DNA of 12,644 nucleotides, taken from assembly GCA_964407285.1 (NCBI GenBank), contig CAYOVG010000201.1:1-12644 (forward strand). The letters are read 5' to 3'. Below, piece after piece: positions 5,849 to 12,627 of this stretch. This DNA is from CAYOVG01 sp964407285 (lineage in GTDB: Bacteria > Desulfobacterota > Syntrophobacteria > Syntrophobacterales > Syntrophobacteraceae). Position 1 is the first letter of the stretch. Each line of letters opens with the position of its first letter. The notes under the pieces were generated by a model. The model saw only the letters and a program-made list of their open reading frames with translations, did not search any database and had not been told where the DNA came from. The position numbers were made by a program, and so were the translations under genes.

Positions 5849-6923
5849 GTATCCCGAACAACGCGAAGATTTCCTATACCGCATCTACGGAATCACATTG
5901 AGAACCGGCTTTCGCTTTTCGACCTATCTGCCGAAAGGCGACGGTCTTCCGACCGTAACGTTTCATAGAACTCTTTCATCGCCGATGCCCGGCGGGCCGC
6001 CGGCCTGGCCTGCGGGAAGCAATGGGGATGCGGCGCTGGCGAGCGGAGGTTTCCACCCGCTTCCGAAACCGGCGAGGGACCGGTTCCTGCTCTTTCGCCA
6101 CTCCGATTTCGATATCCTACGATTCAAGGATGCCGCGGATTTCTATCTTTGGAAAGAGCGGATCATCTGCCACCTGACAAATCCGGTCTTCGCTGGCAGA
6201 GACGAACTGTTCCTGCTGGGAACAGTGCTCTCCCTCTGGCTGGAAAAGCAGGGCATTCCGGCGCTCCATGCTTCGGCGGTCGTGGTCGAGGGGAAAACGA
6301 TCGTTTTTCTCGGAAATAAGGGAAACGGCAAGAGCTCCCTGGCGGCGGCCTTCATGCAGCAAGGCTACCCGCTCCTCACCGACGATATACTCCCCGTCGA
6401 GCACGCGGCAGGGGGTTTTCTGGGCCGGCCGGGCTATCCCCAGATGCGCATGTGGGGAAACGAAGCGGATTATTTCCTGGGGGGAAGCGAAAACCTGGAA
6501 ATCGTACACCCCGTCTATCCGAAATTCAGGGTCCCTGTCGGAGCGGGTGGATTCGGGATTTTCAGCGATATGCCGCAAACCATAGACTGTTTCTACCTTC
6601 CGGTCCGTCGCGACGCGCAAGGGAATGCGGAAATCGAAATCGATCCCGTCTCGCCCGCGGAGGCCGTCATCGAGTTGCTCCGCCACTCTTTCGTTTCTCA
6701 TTTCATCGAGGCCCTGGGTCTGCAGGCACAACGACTATTCCTGCTCTCCGGACTGGCCCGCCGGGTGCCGATGCGGCGTATCGCGTATCCGAGCGGGTTC
6801 GAGCGCCTGCCCGCCGTGCGCCGGGCGATTCTGGAGGATATCGGGGTGGAAGACAAGACAGAACTGACAGGATTAACGGGATTTACAGGACTGACAGGAA
6901 GAAGGGACGGAAGGACGGAGTGA
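5826..6923 (+). CDS. HPr-kinase-like protein K2, second putative peptide kinase (365 aa)
   Basis: This is a paralogue of K1 with the same order of motifs: YRIYGITL near residue 18, LHAS 147-150, P-loop GNKGNGKSS 163-171, DD 186-187 and VIELLRHSF 281-289. An insertion relative to K1 (about residues 50-85, rich in Gly, Pro and Ala) lengthens the N-terminal part. It probably phosphorylates a RiPP precursor or product, with A2 the natural partner by position, as A1 is for K1; this pairing is inference. The gene overlaps PRT-RRE by 23 bases, so the two are likely co-translated. The C-terminus is odd: four copies of a nine-base repeat run in frame and add a Leu/Phe-Thr-Gly tail (residues 348-358) followed by a short charged end. 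This suggests the original stop was lost when a repeat arrived. It is the last gene of the cluster on this strand. Confidence 0.78.
   Translation: MVVKKFPEYPEQREDFLYRIYGITLRTGFRFSTYLPKGDGLPTVTFHRTLSSPMPGGPPAWPAGSNGDAALASGGFHPLPKPARDRFLLFRHSDFDILRFKDAADFYLWKERIICHLTNPVFAGRDELFLLGTVLSLWLEKQGIPALHASAVVVEGKTIVFLGNKGNGKSSLAAAFMQQGYPLLTDDILPVEHAAGGFLGRPGYPQMRMWGNEADYFLGGSENLEIVHPVYPKFRVPVGAGGFGIFSDMPQTIDCFYLPVRRDAQGNAEIEIDPVSPAEAVIELLRHSFVSHFIEALGLQAQRLFLLSGLARRVPMRRIAYPSGFERLPAVRRAILEDIGVEDKTELTGLTGFTGLTGRRDGRTE
6863..6898 (+). repeat. Four tandem nine-base units (ATTWACAGG type) inside the end of K2
   Basis: The units are ACTGACAGG (6863-6871), ATTAACGGG (6872-6880), ATTTACAGG (6881-6889) and ACTGACAGG (6890-6898). 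Because nine is a multiple of three they read in frame as LTG, LTG, FTG, LTG. Such ATTWACAGG tandems normally lie between genes, so their presence in a coding end hints at insertion or read-through. That they occur between genes elsewhere is from general recollection, not checked here. Confidence 0.8.
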
Positions 6924-7046
6924 GAGGAGGACTGGAAGCGCCTGTGAAATCTTTCTTTAGTATTGGAAGATGAGACAATGCTTACGAAATAAGACAGCGA
7001 AAATGGTTTCCTCCGTCCTCCCCGCGGAACTGAACGGCTACGCCTC

Positions 7047-7092
7047 TGGAAGAGGGAAGAGGGTCCTGCGAAGGACCCTCTTCCCTCTTCCA
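7047..7092. terminator. 21-bp perfect hairpin with GCGA tetraloop between convergent genes
   Basis: The arms 7047-7067 and 7072-7092 are exact complements, purine-rich on one side and pyrimidine-rich on the other, around the GNRA-type loop GCGA. It sits between the end of K2 (+) and the end of the PKD gene (-). That position suggests a bidirectional terminator or a 3'-end RNA-stabilising stem. No T-run follows on either strand, so it does not fit the standard intrinsic terminator fully. The rest of 6924-7122 holds no gene. Confidence 0.65.
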
Positions 7093-7122
7093 TCTCCGCC
7101 GGCAGGCTAAGGAGACGGATTA

Positions 7123-9126
7123 CTACGGAACCACGTTATACAGCTTGTTGTTGTTCTCTCTCGACTCCGCCACACTATTCCCCGAATCATACACCGCTAT
7201 CACGAACTTGCCGCTGAGCGCCGACCCCGACGAATAGGTGAAACCGAGATAGCTGCTCTGCCCCGCACCCAGGGATTGGACCGTGTATTCCTTCAGAAGC
7301 GCCGTGAATGTTACCGCATTTTCAGACAGGTAGACACTTATTTTGAACTGATCCGCAGGCCCGGCGCCGATATTTCGAACCTGCAAAGTCCCCTGCAGTG
7401 TCCCGCCCGAATAGCTGAAGCTCGTCCAGGTGCCGGTCAAATCCGAAGGAAGACCTGCAACGGCGACCGTGCAGGCGCTGGTGGACGTCAGCCCCCCCAA
7501 GTCGGTCACGGTCAGCAGGAAATCGAGCGACGCGCCGTTGAGGCTTACATCCGGGGCAGTAAAGACAGGTTTGGAGGAAGTGGGGTCGGAAAGCGTAACC
7601 GGAGGCCCGCCGGTCTGAGTCCAGCGGTATGAGGCGATGCCGTCGTCGGCGTCAGTGGAGCCGGAACCGTCGAGAGTGACCTGGTCCCCGGAATTGACGG
7701 TCCAACTGCTTCCCGCATCCGCCACCGGCGGAGTGTTGACCCAGGAAACATTCACGATGCAGGTGTCGTTGGCCTGCAGGCCGCCGACATCCGTCACGGT
7801 GAGCCGGAACGTGAGGGCCTGTCCATCTACTCCGACATCCGGCGTGGTGAATGTCGGACTGATCGCCGTGGGGTCGCTCAGCGCTACCACAGCGCCCGCT
7901 ATCTGTTCCCATTTGTACGACGCGATCCCATCGTCCGAATCCGTTGAACCCGATCCATCGAGCGTAACGACGGTTCTCTCGTCGACCGTCTGGTCAAATC
8001 CGGCATTCGCAACCGGAGGCCCGTTTACCCATGTGACATTCACAATGCAGGTGGCGGTCGAATCGAGTCCTCCCTTATCGGTTACGGTCAGCTTAAAGGT
8101 AAGCGCTGCGCCGCCCGATTCCACATTCGGCGCAACAAAGGTCGGAGATGCCGCCGTCGGGTCGGACAGCACGACGGGAGCGCCGGAGGTTTGTTCCCAA
8201 AGATACCATCCGATGCCGTCGTCTGGGTCTGTCGAATTCGATCCGCTCAGAGTAACCAGCGCGCCTTCGTCGACGGTCTGATTCGGGCCGGCATCGGCGA
8301 CGGGCGGCAGATTGTTTCTATTGAAGCTCGCCGAGATCGAATGCGGACCCGTAACATTCGTGAACGTGTACGAGGACACGGCGCCTACGGATGTCCCATC
8401 GACCAGCACATCCGAAATGGTGTAACCCGCGCCGGCTTCGATGAAAAAGGTCTGCTGTGAACCGTGGGTAACCGGCACTCCTCCGGAAGGATAGATAGCG
8501 CCGGCTCCCGCGGCGCCGGCTTCGATCGTGTGGGTTGTCCACGCAAACATTGCCGATATGGTGTGGCTCGACGTGACGTCTGAAAACGTATAGGAGGAGA
8601 CTGCCCCTACGGAGACGCCGTCGATTTGAACATCCACGATCCTGCAATAGGGATCGGGAGTAATGTTGAACGTCAGACTCGACCCCCCGTCGATCAAGTT
8701 CAGTCCGCCCGGCGCTATCGAACCGTTACTGCCGGGTGACGATGAAATCCAACTGCACCGCACTTCATTGGAGTAGCAACTCTCGGCGCCATTGGCGTCA
8801 TAGGCCGTTGCGACAAAGTAGTAGCTCCCGCTGTCGTCGAGGCCCGTCAGAGTGTAGCTCGTTTGATTCCCCACATCCGCGGTGAACTCATAATTCCCGC
8901 TGGTCGTTCCATAGTAGAGCTTGTACCCCGTGACGCCCTCCGTGGCGATCGGGTCCCACTCCAGGGTCACCTGGGCCGAATGCGCCGTCTGGGTTGCCAA
9001 AAGGACCAGGATGACGACAAACATCACCGCAGGGGCAACATTTATCAAAGCGGAAGAAGAGCGCCGCAGGGGACCCGGCGCGGCAAGGGATTCAATGGAT
9101 CGGGTATGAGTGCGTACTTTGTGCAT
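7123..9126 (-). CDS. Secreted multidomain surface protein: FN3, two InlB-like repeats, three PKD units, CARDB-like end (667 aa)
   Basis: This is an exported structural or adhesion-like protein with no catalytic motif. A long basic N-region of about 30 residues precedes a hydrophobic core (about 31-48) and a cleavage site near AHS-A. Then come a fibronectin type III domain (about 51-122), two copies of a 74-residue bacterial repeat sharing SVGAVSSYTF (172-181 and 246-255), three PKD-type units of 96 residues (starting near 272, 366 and 462, each with PPVAxAG and LTVTDxGGL), and a C-terminal CARDB-like domain (about 560-667). No sortase or PEP-CTERM tail is visible. The start is supported by GGAG seven bases upstream (complement of 9134-9137). 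A perfect sigma-54 promoter lies about 285 bases upstream. The gene converges on the lasso cluster and is unlikely to belong to it. A role in cell-surface or matrix attachment is inferred from domain content only. Confidence 0.88.
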   Translation of the reverse strand: MHKVRTHTRSIESLAAPGPLRRSSSALINVAPAVMFVVILVLLATQTAHSAQVTLEWDPIATEGVTGYKLYYGTTSGNYEFTADVGNQTSYTLTGLDDSGSYYFVATAYDANGAESCYSNEVRCSWISSSPGSNGSIAPGGLNLIDGGSSLTFNITPDPYCRIVDVQIDGVSVGAVSSYTFSDVTSSHTISAMFAWTTHTIEAGAAGAGAIYPSGGVPVTHGSQQTFFIEAGAGYTISDVLVDGTSVGAVSSYTFTNVTGPHSISASFNRNNLPPVADAGPNQTVDEGALVTLSGSNSTDPDDGIGWYLWEQTSGAPVVLSDPTAASPTFVAPNVESGGAALTFKLTVTDKGGLDSTATCIVNVTWVNGPPVANAGFDQTVDERTVVTLDGSGSTDSDDGIASYKWEQIAGAVVALSDPTAISPTFTTPDVGVDGQALTFRLTVTDVGGLQANDTCIVNVSWVNTPPVADAGSSWTVNSGDQVTLDGSGSTDADDGIASYRWTQTGGPPVTLSDPTSSKPVFTAPDVSLNGASLDFLLTVTDLGGLTSTSACTVAVAGLPSDLTGTWTSFSYSGGTLQGTLQVRNIGAGPADQFKISVYLSENAVTFTALLKEYTVQSLGAGQSSYLGFTYSSGSALSGKFVIAVYDSGNSVAESRENNNKLYNVVP
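7459..8310 (-). repeat. Three tandem PKD-type units, 96 residues each
   Basis: The motif VADAG/VANAG recurs at residues 276, 372 and 468, exactly 96 apart, and each unit ends with a Cys-containing strand (CIVNV or CTVAV). Strong similarity between units shows recent internal duplication. It also explains the long open frames seen on the opposite strand, which are not genes. Confidence 0.85.
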
Positions 9127-9191
9127 TGCCTGTCTCCACTAAGGCTGAATGAAAGGATGGATGGAAAATCGGGTTACTTACTGCAGACCAG

Positions 9192-9219
9192 GGGTTTCGA
9201 GTTCAGTTCCTCGTAACCC
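9192..9219 (-). promoter_or_regulatory. Imperfect 28-base palindrome in the PKD gene leader
   Basis: On - the element reads GGGTT, A, CGAG, eight-base loop, CTCG, A, AACCC: nine paired bases with one symmetrical A-A mismatch. It is centred about 80 bases upstream of the PKD start, inside the predicted transcript. It may be an RNA stem or a protein site; I match it to no known riboswitch. Confidence 0.4.
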
Positions 9220-9225
9220 ATGGGC

Positions 9226-9248
9226 GTACTCACATCGTTCGTGAGTAC
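9226..9248. promoter_or_regulatory. Perfect 8-bp inverted repeat GTACTCAC / GTGAGTAC
   Basis: The arms 9226-9233 and 9241-9248 are exact complements around seven bases. The element begins six bases after the 28-base palindrome, so two dyads stand in tandem in the leader of the PKD gene. It could be an operator or a second stem of a structured leader. Confidence 0.4.
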
Positions 9249-9413
9249 TCCGCGGCAACGACGATCGAAATGAAAGACCCTTCTCACCGGCTGCAAAACG
9301 GTCTATCGGCGCCGACCGCCCATCGGATTCGAGGTCTTCCATGTTTCGCTGCAACCCATGGCTCCACGGGAATGTGTTACATAGTATTTACATGAAAGAC
9401 GCTGAAATTGCTG

Positions 9414-9429
9414 AGCAACTACCGTGCCA
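9414..9429 (-). promoter_or_regulatory. Perfect sigma-54 (RpoN) -24/-12 promoter for the PKD gene
   Basis: On - this reads TGGCACGGTAGTTGCT, matching the consensus TGGCACG-N4-TTGCW at every defined base and with correct spacing. Transcription would start near 9402 and give a leader of about 275 bases before the ATG at 9126. Sigma-54 promoters need an enhancer-binding activator, usually bound further upstream, here in the direction of the TPR gene. Confidence 0.8.
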
Positions 9430-9434
9430 CATGG

Positions 9435-9458
9435 CAGCGCGCCCTTCGGACCGCGCTG
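9435..9458. promoter_or_regulatory. 24-base dyad CAGCGCG / CGCGCTG next to the sigma-54 promoter
   Basis: Seven-base arms (9435-9441 and 9452-9458) are exact complements around ten bases. It lies just upstream of the - strand promoter and upstream of the TPR gene. It could be a regulator-binding dyad, though it is closer to the promoter than typical enhancer sites, or a stem in the TPR mRNA leader. Confidence 0.35.
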
Positions 9459-9512
9459 TCGGCGCGGGATGGAGCAATGGAAAGCCCGATTCGAAATTCG
9501 AGGAGGATATGA

Positions 9513-10082
9513 ATGGTTAACGGTTACATGAACAGACGTGGTGCATATCATTTAATTGCAGCAGCGGTAGTCTCCCTTTTCATCTCCGCTGGATATGCCC
9601 AATTTTGTCAGGCTTCGGACGGAATTGACAATGTCGCGGAACAGGCGGCGGAATGGGTGGCTCAAGGCAGAAGCGACTACCGGCGGAACAGGTACGATGA
9701 GGCCATGGAAGCGTACCGCAAGGCGGTAAGCCTGAAACCCGATTATGCGGACGCCTACCTCGAAATGGGAAACACTTTATATAAGGAAGGGAAATACGAG
9801 GAGGCCGAAATCGCATACGCCAGGGCAGCCCGGTTGAGTTCGGGACGTCCGCTCCTCGGCAGTTCCCTTCTCTACGACAAGGATTGGCCGCCCTCCCAAC
9901 CCGCGAAGGAAACTCAAATGTCGAACGCCCGCCCGCACCAGGCAAAACGAAGGCCGCCCCGCGTGAACGCGAAAGACGACTCGTCGACTTCCGATACCGC
10001 CATGCAGCGCTCACTGCGCTTTAGAAATAATCCTTTTCAGAGAGGAACGCGCATGCTCATGCAAAACCGGAACAGGGAGTAG
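9513..10082 (+). CDS. Small exported TPR protein with a basic, disordered tail (189 aa)
   Basis: A strong RBS (AGGAGG, 9501-9506) lies six bases before the ATG. The N-terminus has a signal peptide: hydrophobic core at about 12-28, with cleavage likely after YA (A29) or QA (A34). Two tetratricopeptide repeats follow, about 44-77 and 78-111, with typical A/Y/G positions (YDEAMEAYRKAVSLKPDYAD, then YLEMGNTLYKEGKYEEAEIA). Such repeats are protein-binding surfaces. The last 60 or so residues are polar and low in hydrophobic content, with a basic KRRPPR patch and an Arg/Asn-rich end, so probably disordered. It has no enzyme motif. It stands divergent to the PKD gene and 157 bases before the beta-helix gene, and may act in the same extracellular or periplasmic assembly, but that is inference from position and export signals only. 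Confidence 0.82.
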   Translation: MVNGYMNRRGAYHLIAAAVVSLFISAGYAQFCQASDGIDNVAEQAAEWVAQGRSDYRRNRYDEAMEAYRKAVSLKPDYADAYLEMGNTLYKEGKYEEAEIAYARAARLSSGRPLLGSSLLYDKDWPPSQPAKETQMSNARPHQAKRRPPRVNAKDDSSTSDTAMQRSLRFRNNPFQRGTRMLMQNRNRE

Positions 10083-10126
10083 CGGCGGCGATACGGGCAA
10101 GGGACGTTTCGGCGAGCGTCAACTCA

Positions 10127-10142
10127 TGGCCTGCAACTTGCT
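10127..10142 (+). promoter_or_regulatory. Sigma-54 (RpoN) -24/-12 promoter for the beta-helix gene
   Basis: TGGCCTGCAACTTGCT matches TGGCACG-N4-TTGCW at 10 of 12 defined bases, with the key GG and GC dinucleotides present and correctly spaced. Transcription would begin near 10153 and leave a leader of about 85 bases. A TATAAT at 10183-10188 further downstream has no matching -35 box. Confidence 0.65.
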
Positions 10143-10239
10143 AATAACCCTATAAAAGCAGAGGAGATCACCATAGGCGCATTATAATAATCAGGATTCG
10201 CCCATTGAAGGCATTCCCTCAAGGGCAGAGGTTGGATGA

Positions 10240-12582
10240 ATGGATTCGAGTGTACGCAGGCTCGGCTATCTGTTTGCGTTGTTTTTTGCCTTCTGCATAT
10301 GGACGCCCCGGGAAGCCCGATGCGCAATCTACAATGTCGATAACGCCTCTTCGTGCAGCGACTCGTGGAGTGGAACCGAATACGCTCCCTGGTGCACGAT
10401 TCAACATGCCGCGGACGTCGTATCTGCCGGCGACACCGTATATGTGAAGCCGGGAAAATATGATGAGAGGGTGATCATAAAAAAATCGGGATTATCCGGA
10501 AGCCCTATCACATTCAGATCGGAACAGAGCAACAAGGCTGTATGCAAGGGCTTCTCCATTACCGGCAGCTACATAAACATCGACGCATTCAACATCCTGA
10601 ATATTTCATCCCAAAGGACCGCCGGAATCTACTGTAAAGGAAATTACACCAGCATTACAAACAATTACATGGAGTATATTCCCTTTGCCGGCGTTTATTC
10701 GGACGGTTCCGGAAATTCCATAATGAACAATTACATGCTCATGTGCCAGTACGGAATAATATTCAACGGATCAGGATGCACGGTCAGCCATAATGAAGTG
10801 AACGGTTTGAAGAAATGGGACAGCTCCGAGGACAACGATTACATCAGGTTCTTCGGATCGGACCATACAATCCATGGAAACTATCTGCATTCAATGGAGC
10901 TGGACGATATCGGAAGCTCCCACGTCGATTGCTTTCAGACCTTCGACAACAACGGGCTGTTTGCAAACAACGTCACCATAGAGAACAACATATGCTCCGA
11001 CATGCACCAGGGAGCCATGCTGCAGGGTGAGAACCATCACAAGAGCAGCGATATAATATTCAAGAACAATGTATTCAGCAACAGCCACGCCTGGGGACTA
11101 TGCATCGGAGATATCCCGAACATTCAGGTACACAACAATACGTTCGCAAACATACAATACCATGGTATCGGCTGCGACAATTCGTGCACGATCCGTAACA
11201 ACATATTCTATAACACGGGGACGGGATACTGGGGCAAATCGGTGGTCGTCTCCGATCACAATCTGCTTTACAAGGAGGGTGGACACTATGAACCCTCCCG
11301 GTTCCCCGGCGATATAGTGAACGTTGACCCGGGATTCACAGATCCGTCCGGCAGTTCCGTACGGGCAAACGTCGGAACAGTATCGGGGCGCGACGGGGAG
11401 GAATCGAGGTCGTATCCCGATGCGGAAGCGGAAAGCGACTATCCCGGGGTCCGGCGTTCCATGTCCCGAGACGGCGCGGATGGAGATGTCCGGTCTCTTC
11501 GCGCCGGCAGCTTCAGGCTGAAAGCGGACTTGCCCTGCATCGACGCGGGCTCGTCCGATGGGGGACCGCCGGGCGATATAGCGGGAACTCCACGTCCTCA
11601 GGGATCGGGGCACGATATCGGAGCTTTCGAGTATTCCGATCCGACGATCTGGAGCGATTTCTTTGCCGTGGATACGCGGGAGACCCCCATGACCGGAGAT
11701 TTCAACGGCGACGGCAAGTCGGACGTCATCACTTTTACCAGGGATAATCCCAACGCGGTCGGGGACGTTTATGTCGCCCTCTCGGACGGCTCCCGGTTCG
11801 GGAACAGCGTCAAGTGGAACGACTGGTTCGCCGTGAACCCGGACGAGAAGGTGGTGGTAGGCGATTTCAACGGCGACCATATCGACGACATCGCCACGTG
11901 GCTCGTGAAGACGACAAAACAGGTGTACGTGGCGACGTCTTACGGTTCGGGCATGAATGCATCGCAACTCCGGCTCGACGCGGTCGGCGAAAGCGACGAC
12001 GACGTCATCAAGGCAGGGGACGTGAACGGGGACGGGTACTGCGATATAGTGGCATTCTCCCGTCGGAGGGGAAAAGTGTATGCGGCGCTCTCAGATGGAA
12101 ACGGCTTCCGGTCCCCCGAAGTGTGGCACCATTTCTTTGCCGTGAACACCTTCGAGCGTCCCGAAGTGGGGGATGTGGACGGAGACGGCAAGGCCGACAT
12201 CATCACCTTCGCAACGGACAGTCCCACCGCCCGTGGGGACGTCTACGTCGCATTGTCCACGGGCACGCGCTTTTCCGACGGCTACAGCTCCACCAAGTGG
12301 AGCGACTGGTTTGCCGTCGATCCCGGCCAGGCAGTGCGGACCGCCGACATCGATGGAGACGGGCTTTCCGATTTCGCCGCATTCCTGCCCTCCCCCAACA
12401 ACCAGGTATACGTCGTCTATTCGCGCGGATTCGAGATGTCGGAGAACAGGCTGGCGGCATCCGGTTTCCCGTCGGGTCCGACCGACCTGCCCTTCACGGC
12501 GGATTTCAACGGCGACGGCAAGGCGGACCTGGTCGTCTTCCGTCAAGGCGAAGGCAAGGTCTACGTGCAGCTTACTCCGTAG
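10240..12582 (+). CDS. Secreted parallel beta-helix protein fused to an FG-GAP/VCBS propeller (780 aa)
   Basis: A signal peptide (core about 9-21, cleavage near ARC-A, residue 29) is followed by a right-handed parallel beta-helix, about 30-365. This has a PGKYDERVIIKKSG start typical of NosD or pectate-lyase-like helices and repeated Asn-Asn turns (NNYM, ENNI, KNNV, HNNT, RNNI). A segment ending SFRLKADLPCIDAGSS...DIGAFEY (424-465) closes the helix region. Residues about 468-780 hold six FG-GAP/VCBS blades with Ca-binding-type loops at 487, 542, 594, 645, 703 and 755 (DFNGDGKSD type). The helix may bind or cleave polysaccharide, but I see no clear catalytic triad. The RBS is AGAGG (10227-10231), eight bases before the ATG. 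Base composition differs along the gene: 35% GC in 10621-10680 against 62% in 12241-12300. A stretch near 370-420, rich in Arg, Asp and Ser, looks inserted. Function beyond secretion and carbohydrate-type fold is not known. Confidence 0.88.
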   Translation: MDSSVRRLGYLFALFFAFCIWTPREARCAIYNVDNASSCSDSWSGTEYAPWCTIQHAADVVSAGDTVYVKPGKYDERVIIKKSGLSGSPITFRSEQSNKAVCKGFSITGSYINIDAFNILNISSQRTAGIYCKGNYTSITNNYMEYIPFAGVYSDGSGNSIMNNYMLMCQYGIIFNGSGCTVSHNEVNGLKKWDSSEDNDYIRFFGSDHTIHGNYLHSMELDDIGSSHVDCFQTFDNNGLFANNVTIENNICSDMHQGAMLQGENHHKSSDIIFKNNVFSNSHAWGLCIGDIPNIQVHNNTFANIQYHGIGCDNSCTIRNNIFYNTGTGYWGKSVVVSDHNLLYKEGGHYEPSRFPGDIVNVDPGFTDPSGSSVRANVGTVSGRDGEESRSYPDAEAESDYPGVRRSMSRDGADGDVRSLRAGSFRLKADLPCIDAGSSDGGPPGDIAGTPRPQGSGHDIGAFEYSDPTIWSDFFAVDTRETPMTGDFNGDGKSDVITFTRDNPNAVGDVYVALSDGSRFGNSVKWNDWFAVNPDEKVVVGDFNGDHIDDIATWLVKTTKQVYVATSYGSGMNASQLRLDAVGESDDDVIKAGDVNGDGYCDIVAFSRRRGKVYAALSDGNGFRSPEVWHHFFAVNTFERPEVGDVDGDGKADIITFATDSPTARGDVYVALSTGTRFSDGYSSTKWSDWFAVDPGQAVRTADIDGDGLSDFAAFLPSPNNQVYVVYSRGFEMSENRLAASGFPSGPTDLPFTADFNGDGKADLVVFRQGEGKVYVQLTP
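11641..12579 (+). repeat. Two tandem copies of a three-blade FG-GAP unit
   Basis: Blades follow the order a-b-c-a-b-c. The a blades start WSDFFAVDT and WHHFFAVNT and contain GDVYVALS. The b blades start WNDWFAVNP and WSDWFAVDP. The c blades lack this opening and end GKVYAALSD or GKVYVQLTP. Copy one covers about residues 468-625 and copy two 626-780, so the six blades arose by doubling of a block of three. Confidence 0.75.
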
Positions 12583-12602
12583 CGAAGCCGCGGTTGCGCG
12601 AC

Positions 12603-12627
12603 CACCCGGTTTGGTGCTTTCTTTTTG
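12603..12627 (+). terminator. Possible intrinsic terminator after the beta-helix gene
   Basis: A short stem CACC (12603-12606) and GGTG (12613-12616) is followed by the T-rich run CTTTCTTTTT. The stem is weak. A wider inverted repeat, GAAGCCG (12584-12590) with CGGCTTC (12638-12644), encloses it and reaches the window edge, so the full structure may continue outside. Confidence 0.4.

Larger units (their letters stand above)
9127..9512. other. Divergent regulatory region between the PKD and TPR genes
   Basis: No gene lies in these 386 bases. They carry a sigma-54 promoter for the - strand gene, two dyads in the leader of that gene and one dyad on the TPR side, all listed separately. A further inverted repeat, CGGTC (9299-9303) and GACCG (9314-9318), lies between. 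I found no convincing -35/-10 promoter for the + strand TPR gene. Confidence 0.7.

Noticed and set aside
7637..8281. 214-residue open frame on + opposite the PKD repeats
   Set aside because: It mirrors the tandem PKD coding units and repeats with them; it has no RBS and no domain.
10183..10188. TATAAT as a sigma-70 -10 box for the beta-helix gene
   Set aside because: No -35-like hexamer lies 16-18 bases upstream, while a well-spaced sigma-54 site lies at 10127-10142.
11098..11967. 289-residue open frame on - opposite the beta-helix gene
   Set aside because: It spans the boundary of two real domains on + and shows no protein family of its own.
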